DNA from: a virus
Length of the DNA stretch: 64,000 nucleotides
Virus record (IMG/VR): IMGVR_UViG_3300014494_000005
Location: 124,001-188,000 of that record
Direction: 5' to 3' (one strand)
The notes beneath the pieces were generated by a model. It did not search any database and was not told the origin of the DNA. It saw nothing but the letters and a program-made list of their open reading frames with translations. A program made the position numbers and the translations under genes. How positions within the stretch are numbered: position 1 is the stretch's first letter; each line of letters begins with the position of its first letter. Positions 1-8,720 of the stretch are shown here, one piece after another.

Positions 1-350
1 TCGTATTTACAAACACCATTTGTTGCACCAGTAACTGAAGTATTTAATGTGTTTTGTGTAATTGTAGTAAGACAAACATTATGACTATCGTATTTACATA
101 TACCATTTGTAGCACCTGTTAATACTGAATTAAAAACAGTACCATCAAGACAAATATTATGATTATCATATTTACAAATGCCATTTGTTGCACCAGTAAC
201 TGAAATATTTAATATGTTTTGTGTAATTGTACTGAGACAAGCATCATGACAACTATATTTTGTTAATCCACCAGTTACACCCGTTAATGTAGAATTAAGT
301 ATTGTTTGAATTGTATTATCGAGACAAACATTATGACTATCGTATTTACA
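1..350 (-). repeat. In-frame tandem repeats in tail fibre gene (about five units of 78-90 nt)
   Basis: Near-identical blocks encoding C-K-Y-D-S/N-H-N-V/I-C-L recur at roughly 2, 89, 167, 250 and 340. Spacing is a multiple of three within error, and the repeats continue beyond the left edge. They are coding repeats, not a CRISPR array. Confidence 0.8.
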
Positions 351-1409
351 AACACCATTTGTTGCACCAGTAATTGTAACAGCAAGTATATCTTGTGTTG
401 CATCATTAAGACTAATAATATGTGTTGTACCTGAAGTTGTAACAGTAATTCCTGTTCCTGCTTTAACATCAGTAACATGATTAAAATAAACAAATAATAA
501 TGGAGTAGTGTCAACAATTATAGGGTCATCCGTTGCTAATACCCATGAAGTATTTTTATTTGTATCACCACTTAAAACCCATGCATATGAACCAGAAACT
601 ACTTCACCACTTGGTGTACCATCGAAATCTATTGCACGTGTCCACGTACTTGCACTTGCAATCCAAATACCATTTGTTTTACCACTTGGTATAAATGGTA
701 TTTGATTTTTTATTAAAACTCTATCACCATTTAAAAGTATAATACCATCAATTGTTGATAATCCACTGAAAGGATATGTTAAATTTGTTGTAGTAGCTAC
801 TTTAACTACTTGTTTAGGTTTTAAACCAGTAACTATTTCATCCGCATATTGTTTAGTTATAAGAGAACGATTAGTGAAATAACTTTCATAATCACCACCA
901 TATTTTATACCACCATTGTCTTCATAAGAAAATGAACCACCTGAAAATAAAAAAAGTAAACCAACATTATCAATACCAAAAATAGTTGTTAAACCACTTG
1001 TAGATACTTGAAAATCGGTGAGATTTGATAAACTTATATTATGTAAACCAATACCATTAATTGTTGTTCCACTTAAAAGATTACCACCTAATGCAACTGT
1101 TGTTCCACTATTTGCAAGATGTAAACCATTTGTTGCACCAGTTAATGTACCACTTCCACTTCCAACTTTTATCCAACTACTTGTTGAAGTATAGTTGTTA
1201 GCATCACATAAATAGAATAATCCTCTATTTACACCTGAAGCAACTGAAACTACTGCACCATCATAAAGCCAAACACTACCACTTCCACACCATGTTGCAG
1301 GTAATGTTAGGTCAGCATATGTACCAACTAATTGTTTTGCATCGATAGGTGCTTTTAAAAGACCTTCGAAATTTGCTGCAAAATTAAATGTACCTATATT
1401 TCTTGACAT
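1..1409 (-). CDS. Tail fibre/appendage protein, partial (3' end cut by window)
   Basis: The frame is open from an ATG at 1407-1409 to the left edge, so at least 469 residues are visible and the C terminus is missing. Residues about 195-306 form a module common in phage fibre and appendage proteins: a VKVATTTNL start, then TIDGI..NGDRVLIKNQ, NGIWIA...WTRAIDFDG and a SWVLATDDPI end. From about residue 343 onward there are five imperfect repeats of 26-30 residues built on C-K-Y-D/S-x-H and TGATNG-type turns. The composition is rich in Gly, Ser and Thr, as in beta-rich trimeric fibres. It is the most downstream of three minus-strand fibre-like genes and starts 11 bases after the preceding stop. 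Role in host adsorption is inferred from composition and context. The receptor-binding end would lie outside the window. Confidence 0.75.
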   Translation of the reverse strand, partial: MSRNIGTFNFAANFEGLLKAPIDAKQLVGTYADLTLPATWCGSGSVWLYDGAVVSVASGVNRGLFYLCDANNYTSTSSWIKVGSGSGTLTGATNGLHLANSGTTVALGGNLLSGTTINGIGLHNISLSNLTDFQVSTSGLTTIFGIDNVGLLFLFSGGSFSYEDNGGIKYGGDYESYFTNRSLITKQYADEIVTGLKPKQVVKVATTTNLTYPFSGLSTIDGIILLNGDRVLIKNQIPFIPSGKTNGIWIASASTWTRAIDFDGTPSGEVVSGSYAWVLSGDTNKNTSWVLATDDPIIVDTTPLLFVYFNHVTDVKAGTGITVTTSGTTHIISLNDATQDILAVTITGATNGVCKYDSHNVCLDNTIQTILNSTLTGVTGGLTKYSCHDACLSTITQNILNISVTGATNGICKYDNHNICLDGTVFNSVLTGATNGICKYDSHNVCLTTITQNTLNTSVTGATNGVCKY

Positions 1410-1419
1410 ATTTTATATT

Positions 1420-3387
1420 TTAAAAAACTAATCTTATGCATACTGCGCTTCTATCAACACCATTATATGTATATCTACAATAACCAATTGAATTTCCTTG
1501 TATTGTTTCTGATGATGTGCTACAATTCCATAATGCTAATGAACTTCCTTGTGAACCACCCGGATATTCCCATTGTGCTGAAACAGTATTATATTGTTGA
1601 ACACCTACTAATGGTCTATTAGTTGGTGTACTGAGCCAAGCACATGGAATTTCAAATTTTTGTTTATTTGGACTACTATCTGAAACTAAATTCATTTGAA
1701 CATTATTTGCTGTGGTCATATCTACTAATGATTGTTTAGTTAAAACAGTAATACTTGAAGTTGTTCCAAAAAGAGGATAAACACCTACAATTGAACTGTT
1801 TGCAGCACTTGTACAACCTGCTGATAGTGCTGTACAATATTGTGTACCTTTACTACCTAAAGCAGGACTACCTGCATCATAACAAGTACAAACTCCCCAA
1901 CTTTGTGAACTTATTATAACACTATAACTTGGATTTGTTTGTATTGCAGGTGATGATGCACAACTCTGAAAACCAGAAGGCATTCCACAACCAGTAAAAC
2001 AATATGAAATTGCACAACCACTTCGTTTATCTGAACTACTACAATATTGTGGATTAATACAACCTCTATTAAATGTTCCAGTAACTGTTTGAGAAAGACT
2101 ACAACCAATTTCATATAATCCTGAAGCAGTTAATCCAATTCCAATTGAAGGTGCTGTAATTGTACCACATAATTCTGGAACTAAAATTTCTGCTAATATT
2201 TGATTTGCTGTTAAACCTGTTAATGTTGAACCAGCAGGTAAACCACCAACAGTACATACTGAAGGTGAACCATATGTATATTTTTCACTACCAGTACCAC
2301 CACTTGAATATATTACAACTGTACTACCACTTTGAATTACTGTGGTATTACCACTACCTTTAAGACTTCTAAATAATAATGAAGCACCAACTTTAGTACT
2401 ATAAATACCAGTACCAATACCAATATTAGCACCTATTGTTGTACCACCACTACTTGAAGATATGAGAATTGTACCACCATTATTTGTTACAGTAGTACCA
2501 CCTGTTCCAAGAATACTCCTGAATTGTAATGTATTTCCAGTTACACCAGTATAAATACCAATACCAATACCAAGATTTTGACCTCTTGTTAATGATGAAC
2601 CTGAAAAATATATAAAGCTATCATCGTTTGTTATTTTAATAACACCCGGATTTTTTGATTTTATTGTTCTAAATCTAAGTTCATTATATCGTATATTATT
2701 AAACACTGGATTACCTACTGTAATTGTTACACCTGTATTTAAACTACCATATGCTGTAACTAAAACAGAACCATTATATGTACTTCCACTCCATGTTGCA
2801 TTTGTAAATCCACTACCAGTATATCCAATAATTGGAACATAATTTCCAATATATGAAGTAATATCAACACTACTTAATTGCCATGCATTTAAACCTTGGT
2901 CAAATAACCATGAAACTGTTCTTGCAGAATTTATATATGCACGTCTAAGTGCCCCATGATATGTTGGTGTACCAAGTCTTACAATTCCTGAACTATCTCT
3001 ATAATAATTATTATATTCAGAATAATAATTACCAATATATGAACCAAAACCAGCACCACTTAAATTAAGTGTTTGTATACCTGTTTTTCCGCTAAAAAAT
3101 CCAATATTTGTTGCACCAGTTATTGCATTAATAATATTAACTGTTCCACCCGTAACTGTTTTTAATATCAAATTACCATCAGCAACACCATTTTTAAACC
3201 AATAATCAACATTATTAATGTTGACTGTTAATCCAATATATCTTTCACTTGAAGGAATTATTGCAATTACCTCTGTTGTTGCGGAATATGGCAATGGACT
3301 ACCACCAACTGTTCTTTCACTTAAATATCGTTTATCAATTGGTGCAGGTGCTGAAACTTTTATATTTGTATTTAATTGTGTTGCCAT
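1420..3387 (-). CDS. Tail fibre/adhesin-like structural protein, Cys-rich C-terminal domain
   Basis: 655 residues, rich in Gly, Ser, Thr and Asn, with no signal peptide. The middle (about 265-375) holds repeats of the form GIGIYxG...LxFRSxxGxGxTTV...I.SSGG, which look like beta-helix or shaft repeats. The C-terminal 240 residues are unusually cysteine-rich for a phage fibre (EIGCSLSQ, GCINPQYC, GCAISYCFTGCG, CTCYDAG). This part is homologous to the C-terminal half of the neighbour at 3390-4505: both have a (V/T)C(T/S)VGGL segment and EIGCS followed by an FxRG...P.YC segment. The two are therefore paralogues with different N-terminal parts. It sits in a three-gene minus-strand run with 2-11 base gaps. 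Adsorption or appendage role is inferred. Confidence 0.65.
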   Translation of the reverse strand: MATQLNTNIKVSAPAPIDKRYLSERTVGGSPLPYSATTEVIAIIPSSERYIGLTVNINNVDYWFKNGVADGNLILKTVTGGTVNIINAITGATNIGFFSGKTGIQTLNLSGAGFGSYIGNYYSEYNNYYRDSSGIVRLGTPTYHGALRRAYINSARTVSWLFDQGLNAWQLSSVDITSYIGNYVPIIGYTGSGFTNATWSGSTYNGSVLVTAYGSLNTGVTITVGNPVFNNIRYNELRFRTIKSKNPGVIKITNDDSFIYFSGSSLTRGQNLGIGIGIYTGVTGNTLQFRSILGTGGTTVTNNGGTILISSSSGGTTIGANIGIGTGIYSTKVGASLLFRSLKGSGNTTVIQSGSTVVIYSSGGTGSEKYTYGSPSVCTVGGLPAGSTLTGLTANQILAEILVPELCGTITAPSIGIGLTASGLYEIGCSLSQTVTGTFNRGCINPQYCSSSDKRSGCAISYCFTGCGMPSGFQSCASSPAIQTNPSYSVIISSQSWGVCTCYDAGSPALGSKGTQYCTALSAGCTSAANSSIVGVYPLFGTTSSITVLTKQSLVDMTTANNVQMNLVSDSSPNKQKFEIPCAWLSTPTNRPLVGVQQYNTVSAQWEYPGGSQGSSLALWNCSTSSETIQGNSIGYCRYTYNGVDRSAVCIRLVF

Positions 3388-3389
3388 GT

Positions 3390-4505
3390 TTAACTATTTT
3401 TAAATGTTATATTATAAGGAGTACCACCAGCTATTGTACTTGTTGGATAATTACTAATGTAAAATTTATAATTTACTCCTGACCAACAAGAACTTGGAGA
3501 ATTTACTGATACTGTTGTTGGTGCATTAAATAATCCACCCGGTATTGATTCTGTATTTGTTGTTGGTGCATTTGAACCTTCCCACTTAGTTTTTGTTGTT
3601 GATGTTGCGGGAGTTGCAAGCCAAATATATTTGCTTGTAACATTATAATTTACTATGACATTACTACTACTATCAATTACACATTTAGTACCTGTTGTAA
3701 GTAATGCTGAACCAGCAGTAGGAACACTTACACTATTTCCATAAAAATATGGATATATACCACAAACAACAGCACATGATGAAATTGTATCTGCAGAACA
3801 TGTACAACCTGTCATTAAATTTCCATCACTTTTTGTAGGTGCTATTCCTGCAGTATAATCAACAACACCAAATGCAGTATTATTACCAGATGATATTGTT
3901 ATACTTGGCATTATGCATGTATTAGTTATTCCCGAATATTGATTACCACCCATATCTGTAAAAACATAACAATCAGCAACGCCTGTTCTATATTGAGTAC
4001 CACCACAATATACGGGAAATACACTACCCCTGTCAAAATTTATTGTTCCAGTAAATGCAATACTACAACCTATTTCAAAAATTGTTGTTGTTGGTGATAA
4101 TGAAAGTGAACTACTTGGCGATATTAATGTAGGATAAAGTACTGGTGCAACCATCATTTCAATTATACATGATAATTGACAACCTATAATAGGAGTATTA
4201 ATATCTAATCCACCAACAGAACATGTTGTAGGTGATGCACCATTATATATTGTCGAACCACCTGATGCAGATGATTGTGCTAATGATATTGTTTTTGTAG
4301 TATCACAATATGTTAAAACATATCCATCTGTTGAAAATGATGCACCACTTGCAGTAAGTAATACATTAGTTGGAATTGGATTACCATCAGTAAGTGTTAA
4401 ACCAGATACAGATGCTATTTGAGTCTGACCTTCTAAGGTTAGTGTACTTCCACTTAATTGCTTAAATTGAGTATTCTCTAAGTTTGGTCTTGCGAAAAAT
4501 GGCAT
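3390..4505 (-). CDS. Tail fibre-like structural protein, paralogue of 1420-3387
   Basis: 371 residues. The N-terminal 90 residues resemble fibre N termini (LTLEGQTQIASVSGLTLTDG, then GYVLTYCDTTKTISL). The rest is the same cysteine-rich domain as in the next gene (TCSVGGLD, FEIGCSIAFTGT, DRGSVFPVYCGG, CTCSADTISSCAVVCG). The shared domain probably arose by duplication and may carry a common binding or assembly function. A TAATAAATAC sequence lies just upstream of the start and resembles a T4-type late promoter core, though in this base composition that is weak evidence. Function as an appendage protein is inferred. Confidence 0.6.
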   Translation of the reverse strand: MPFFARPNLENTQFKQLSGSTLTLEGQTQIASVSGLTLTDGNPIPTNVLLTASGASFSTDGYVLTYCDTTKTISLAQSSASGGSTIYNGASPTTCSVGGLDINTPIIGCQLSCIIEMMVAPVLYPTLISPSSSLSLSPTTTIFEIGCSIAFTGTINFDRGSVFPVYCGGTQYRTGVADCYVFTDMGGNQYSGITNTCIMPSITISSGNNTAFGVVDYTAGIAPTKSDGNLMTGCTCSADTISSCAVVCGIYPYFYGNSVSVPTAGSALLTTGTKCVIDSSSNVIVNYNVTSKYIWLATPATSTTKTKWEGSNAPTTNTESIPGGLFNAPTTVSVNSPSSCWSGVNYKFYISNYPTSTIAGGTPYNITFKNS

Positions 4506-4506
4506 G

Positions 4507-5235
4507 TCATTTTGTATTTATTAAAATACTTATATTATTTTTTAATATTTCTGAAAGATTTTTCTTTTCAGTATATGGAATACGCAATAATTTAATATTA
4601 TTGTTTAATGCATATTCTGTTTTTAATTTATCGTTTAATTTAGTTTTTTCAAATTTTATATTACCGCCAAAATGTTTAAAAATTTTATGGTGTTGTTCAC
4701 CATCATATTCAATTAATAAATTTTGATTTGGCAAATAAAAATCAAAAAATAATTTATATTTATTATTTTTACAATCATCAAATTTTTTTTGATATTCAAA
4801 TAAAACATTATTTTCTTTTAAATATTTTATAATATTTTCTTCGCCTTTCGAATTTTTACAAATAGGACAACCTTGACTACACAAATGAGCATTAGGTTTT
4901 TGTAAAAATTCACCATGTTTTTTACAAATTATATTTATCTTTTTATGTGCATTAACATATTTTACTAATGAATAATTATACTTATTATCATGTATAATAT
5001 TTGCCTTTTCAATAAATTCCTCTATCGTTGATTTTTTACTTGGATGTGAACACTTTGAACAACCATGACCATCTAAATGGTCAAATGGTATTTGCTCAAA
5101 TATTCCATGTTTTGAACAAACTATTTTAATTTTATTTCTATTACCCGTATATTCAACCAAAGAATAATCATAAATATTATTATGTATTTTATTTGCTTTT
5201 TCAATAAATTCTAATGTAGTTAATTTATTTTTCAT
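4507..5235 (-). CDS. Homing-type endonuclease, two treble-clef repeats + PD-(D/E)XK (Vsr-like) domain
   Basis: 242 residues. Two N-terminal repeats of about 55 residues follow the pattern FIEKA..IH.N.Y.YSL..Y....KI.I.C..HG.F.Q.P..HL...GC..C, whose paired Cys and His residues suggest small zinc-binding DNA-recognition units. The C-terminal 100 residues carry FDFYLPNQNLLIEYDGEQHH followed by a conserved LLRIPY, a Vsr/DUF559-like PD-(D/E)XK nuclease core. A longer paralogue with four repeats lies at 20619-21722. It sits between the fibre genes and the ARPP-1-like operon and its 3' end nearly touches the fibre gene start. It is a selfish free-standing endonuclease by family; its target is not visible. 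Confidence 0.75.
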   Translation of the reverse strand: MKNKLTTLEFIEKANKIHNNIYDYSLVEYTGNRNKIKIVCSKHGIFEQIPFDHLDGHGCSKCSHPSKKSTIEEFIEKANIIHDNKYNYSLVKYVNAHKKINIICKKHGEFLQKPNAHLCSQGCPICKNSKGEENIIKYLKENNVLFEYQKKFDDCKNNKYKLFFDFYLPNQNLLIEYDGEQHHKIFKHFGGNIKFEKTKLNDKLKTEYALNNNIKLLRIPYTEKKNLSEILKNNISILINTK

Positions 5236-5271
5236 AATCTTTGTAACTATATGACCGTACCCCTAATTACC

Positions 5272-5297
5272 AAAACTGAAGTTTTTGCTTCAGTTTT
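5272..5297. terminator. Hairpin upstream of the 4507-5235 nuclease gene
   Basis: Perfect 10-bp stem AAAACTGAAG/CTTCAGTTTT with a six-base loop. It is flanked by A/T on both sides, so it could terminate in either direction, although no long U tract follows it on the minus strand. Confidence 0.45.
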
Positions 5298-5350
5298 ATT
5301 TATAATAAATACAATTAATTTAATTTAAAATCGAGATATATGTAAAATAA

Positions 5351-5379
5351 AAAACCCGTAAGAATTTCTTACGGGTTTT
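5351..5379 (-). terminator. Rho-independent terminator of the KilA-N/Ro-like/ARPP-1 operon
   Basis: Stem AAAACCCGTAAGAA/TTCTTACGGGTTTT, followed on the minus strand by a U-rich stretch, 19 bases beyond the stop of the ARPP-1-like gene. It marks the 3' end of the operon that starts near 9600. Confidence 0.8.
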
Positions 5380-5397
5380 AAATAAATAATTTAAATT

Positions 5398-6504
5398 TTA
5401 TAAAGTAAATTTTTCTTGCTTTCTAGCTTTTTTTCTCAATTCGTTAACTTCTCTATAAGCATTAGGGTCAAATTTTTCTCTTTTAACTATACTTACAAGA
5501 TGATTAAATTCATTTTCAGTAATCACTTGACCAACATAACTATTATTAGTTTCTTTTAAAACATAAGATTTTGGTGCTTTTGCAAAAGTTGATTGTCCTT
5601 CTGTATCAAGAGTTGCATCAAAAGTAAGTTCAAGTAGTTCTTGAATCTTTTCCTGAACATTAGCTGTCATATTCTGTTTTGTTTTCTTTAATGCTTTTTC
5701 AAGTAAATCAACAATATTTTCTTGATGAGTTTTTTTCATTTCATTATATGTTGAAGTAAATTCTTTTCCAGAACTTTTCTTCTTAATTTCAGAAATGATA
5801 GCCAAAGAACCATAACAGTCACGAATCATCAAATCCCATACCTGTTCAGCATATGTGAATGAAGGAAATTTGTCTATTGCAACAATTTCACCATCTATTA
5901 AAACAATAATACCAATAAGATTACGTGGACGTTCAAAATGTGCAATAAACTGTTCAAGTTTCTTATCATATTTTTCGAAATATACATTCAAGTAATTACC
6001 TGTACCAGATTGAGTATCACTACCCAATTTCTGAATAGCAGGATAAATTCTTGAATAACCACCTGTTTGTCCAATTGTATCAAATAACATTTCACGCATT
6101 GATACGGGTATCATACGAAATTCATTAGTTCCACAAAAATAACCTGTTTGTCCACCTTGTACACAACCTGCATCATGATAAGTGGTATTTGCATATTTTT
6201 CCAAATAACCCGCCTTTATCATACCATGATTTTGAGCACTTTGTTTAGTCATAACAGCCATTTGAGTAGGTACAATAACTTCTTTATTTTCTTTATTAGT
6301 AAAACTAATTTGACCATAAGTTTGATTACCTGCTTGAAGCGAAGTTAATGGATTCGCAAATCTAGTATCCAATGAGTTTTCTTCATCAGTTGTCAATGTT
6401 ATTATTGACATATTCATAATAGATTGAATAATAATATTTCCATTTGAATCTTTATGTGGTCTACATCCCTTTAAAAGTTCAGTAAATTCTCTTTGATTAT
6501 TCAT
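5398..6504 (-). CDS. ARPP-1 (DUF6569)-like protein
   Basis: 368 residues. The segment around residues 110-125 (AGCVQGGQTGYF) and the later GIIVLIDGEIVAIDKFPSF...WDLMIRDCYGS match the two most recognisable stretches of the ARPP-1 family: an SCVEQGRW-like motif, then a G.vV.i.G.vvg.D.F.s...w.k.LrsYa-like ending. I made this match from memory. ARPP-1 proteins have no proven biochemical activity that I know of; published genome-context work links them to conserved operons with ADP-ribose/RNA-repair-type partners. The C-terminal 130 residues are Lys/Glu-rich and helical. The start ATG overlaps the TGA of the HNH gene (ATGA). Before that insertion the gene probably followed the Ro60-like gene directly, so the two products are likely functional partners. 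Confidence 0.6.
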   Translation of the reverse strand: MNNQREFTELLKGCRPHKDSNGNIIIQSIMNMSIITLTTDEENSLDTRFANPLTSLQAGNQTYGQISFTNKENKEVIVPTQMAVMTKQSAQNHGMIKAGYLEKYANTTYHDAGCVQGGQTGYFCGTNEFRMIPVSMREMLFDTIGQTGGYSRIYPAIQKLGSDTQSGTGNYLNVYFEKYDKKLEQFIAHFERPRNLIGIIVLIDGEIVAIDKFPSFTYAEQVWDLMIRDCYGSLAIISEIKKKSSGKEFTSTYNEMKKTHQENIVDLLEKALKKTKQNMTANVQEKIQELLELTFDATLDTEGQSTFAKAPKSYVLKETNNSYVGQVITENEFNHLVSIVKREKFDPNAYREVNELRKKARKQEKFTL

Positions 6505-7067
6505 AATTTTTTAATTTTAATGTTATTAATTTTACATTCGTTTAAATATGCCTCATATGCTAATTTTTCATTCGAATATCTACCAATATATTTAATCTTT
6601 CCATTAATTGTAATTCTACTAACCCAAGGATTAGTTTTATCGTTTGGAGAAAATGAAACTCCAATATAATTAGAACTACTTTTCATTTTCTGTCTTGCAT
6701 GATGAGTATTTTCTCTTGCAGTACACCATTCTAAATTATTTAATATATTATCTTTTTTATTACCATTTTTATGATTAATTTGTTTATAATTAAATGGATT
6801 TAAAAGAAATGCATTTGCTACTAATTTATGTACTAAATATGCTTTATTAATACCTTTCTTACCTAATGAAACCATTAAATATCCACCATTTATTTGATAT
6901 GTATTTTTCAATGAACCTTTTAATTTTCGTTTAACACCCATTTTATTTATCACAAATCTATCAACACTTCTTAATCTACCAAAATTACTTATTTGATAAT
7001 ATCCTTCATAATCAATAACATCCTTCCATTTTTCAAATAAAAATAATTTTAATTTATCAAGTATCAT
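6501..7067 (-). CDS. HNH homing endonuclease (NUMOD4-HNH-AP2)
   Basis: 188 residues. A NUMOD4-type start (KWKDVIDYEGYYQISNFGRLRS) is followed by an HNH_3-type core (LVHKLVANAFL..., INHKNGNKKDNILNNLEWCT) with the His and Asn residues expected for a beta-beta-alpha metal nuclease. The C terminus (YIGVSFSPND...WVSRI...YIGRYSNEKLAYEAY) is an AP2-like DNA-binding domain. It is wedged between the Ro60-like and ARPP-1-like genes with an ATGA overlap to the latter and an 8-base gap to the former, so it rides in their transcript. Free-standing selfish nuclease by family. Confidence 0.85.
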   Translation of the reverse strand: MILDKLKLFLFEKWKDVIDYEGYYQISNFGRLRSVDRFVINKMGVKRKLKGSLKNTYQINGGYLMVSLGKKGINKAYLVHKLVANAFLLNPFNYKQINHKNGNKKDNILNNLEWCTARENTHHARQKMKSSSNYIGVSFSPNDKTNPWVSRITINGKIKYIGRYSNEKLAYEAYLNECKINNIKIKKL

Positions 7068-7075
7068 ACAAATTA

Positions 7076-8710
7076 TTAATCGTTTATATTAATTTTTTTA
7101 ATTCTTTTAACAGGTGCTGCTTCAAGAGCCAATACCTGATTTTCCAACCAACGTTTTGTATCAATTTCAAGCAATCTTGCATTGATTTGAGGCTGTAATG
7201 CGACTGGATTATTTATTGCCATTGTGACAACACCTTCACCCAATTTTCTTACATTAGCACCCATTTCAGCACTTGTAATTGGTGATATTTGGAACATTGG
7301 AATATTCCTACCACTTTCTGCTTTCCAAATTGAAATAACTTCATTAGTCAATCCATCATAAGCATTTTCATAACCATCTGTTAAAATAAAAATTGCATCA
7401 TATGGTTTTAAAGAATTTTCTTCTTTTAACAAATCAATAAATGATGTTGCCAAATCAGTAATTTCACCTCTAGTATTTACTCTGTTAGATTCTTTTGCTG
7501 AAGCAGTTAGAACCAATGCAGTAAAATCTGCAATAGCCATTGGTGTATTTTTTGATTCATTTTTATCACCAGTCATAGATACACTTTTATCGACAATAAC
7601 ACCAATATTCTGGTAAAAGAATCCCTGAATTTTTTTCTTTTGTGCAAGTTTTACAATTGCTGACCTAATTTCGTCAGTAAAACCATTTTCATAACCAGTT
7701 TTGTAAAGTGCAAGAAAATCAGTTGCTTTTTCCAAATCAACAGTTTTTTCAACACCCAACTTTGCAGTTGATTTGGTTTGACGAACCTGCTGATTTACAG
7801 AAGTAACTTCAACATTCTTACGAATAAGTGCTTTTGTTGCTTCTTTCTGAATATCAGTTGACCACATTGAATGATATTGTGGATGTTTTACACTTGAAAT
7901 TAAACCAAGTAAAACTTCTTCTGGTACATTTTTAATACCAGTAATATCAATTTTTGCTTTCTGATATTCACTTAAAAGAGGAAATTCAGTTGCATTATAT
8001 GCTACGCCACTATCTTTTTTAAATAAAAATAATAACAATTTGAATGCTTTAATTGAATCACCATTGAAATATTTCAATATACATTCATTTACAATACTCA
8101 TTTCTTTTTCACTTCCAAGCAAAGTTGCTCCATTAATATTTATTTGTTTTTGAGCAATTGAAAGTAATATTGATGTTTTCTTAACACCATATGCATGCCT
8201 AAGTACTTCAGCAATTTTATTACGATATTTCATTGAATAGAATTCAAGATTTGCTTGACCCCAAATAAAACCAAGCATAATTTTTCTTGTTCTTTCATTG
8301 TTTACTTTTTCATTCTTCAAATCAATGAAAAGACGTAATACATATGGTAAACCATTTTCGCCAAGATTGTTTAATGCAGAAAGTACTGCCTTATCACTTA
8401 AACCATTATCATACCAATCAATTGGATTAACAATATTACATGCTCCACCCCTTAAAGTATTTTTGAATTCATTCAAAAGTACTTCAGAAACAAATCTACC
8501 AGTAGCTCCTTTTTGACTTGCTATAATCAATGGGAGTTCCTTTGAAAGTTTATACAGGTTCTTTATTTGACCCTGAATTGCTTTCATTTGTTCGTCTTTA
8601 CTGTGATAGTAAGTTGCTGAACTTTTACTACCAGATGCAATAGTAAGACCATCAATTAATGATTGCTTAACTGTTGCCAACATTTTCTGTGTTAATACCA
8701 AATTTTCCAT
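7076..8710 (-). CDS. Ro60-like protein: helical TROVE-like N-terminal region + vWA (MIDAS) domain
   Basis: 544 residues with the ATG at 8710; the further upstream in-frame ATG at 8770 would overlap the KilA-N gene and is less likely. Residues 1-340 are helical and basic, with no recognisable catalytic motif. Residues about 365-540 form a von Willebrand A domain: DKSVS at 374-378 is a DxSxS MIDAS motif and ILTDGYEN supplies the later TDG Asp. Total length and the order helical ring then vWA match Ro60 (about 540 residues), a ring-shaped protein that binds misfolded RNA and Y RNA. Alternative: another vWA protein with an unrelated helical domain. The gene lies in an operon with a KilA-N regulator and an ARPP-1-like protein, about 1 kb downstream of an RNA operon with tRNA mimics, which favours the Ro reading. 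Function in RNA binding is inferred. Confidence 0.65.
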   Translation of the reverse strand: MENLVLTQKMLATVKQSLIDGLTIASGSKSSATYYHSKDEQMKAIQGQIKNLYKLSKELPLIIASQKGATGRFVSEVLLNEFKNTLRGGACNIVNPIDWYDNGLSDKAVLSALNNLGENGLPYVLRLFIDLKNEKVNNERTRKIMLGFIWGQANLEFYSMKYRNKIAEVLRHAYGVKKTSILLSIAQKQININGATLLGSEKEMSIVNECILKYFNGDSIKAFKLLLFLFKKDSGVAYNATEFPLLSEYQKAKIDITGIKNVPEEVLLGLISSVKHPQYHSMWSTDIQKEATKALIRKNVEVTSVNQQVRQTKSTAKLGVEKTVDLEKATDFLALYKTGYENGFTDEIRSAIVKLAQKKKIQGFFYQNIGVIVDKSVSMTGDKNESKNTPMAIADFTALVLTASAKESNRVNTRGEITDLATSFIDLLKEENSLKPYDAIFILTDGYENAYDGLTNEVISIWKAESGRNIPMFQISPITSAEMGANVRKLGEGVVTMAINNPVALQPQINARLLEIDTKRWLENQVLALEAAPVKRIKKININD

Positions 8711-8720
8711 AATATATAAT

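Noticed and set aside
1-360. Regularly spaced repeats resembling a CRISPR array
   Set aside because: Repeats are in frame within an open reading frame, imperfect, and the spacers are themselves similar; they encode fibre repeats.
5272-5297. Promoter for the 4507-5235 nuclease
   Set aside because: No TAnnTTTG or TATAAATACT box with proper spacing is visible; only a hairpin is present.
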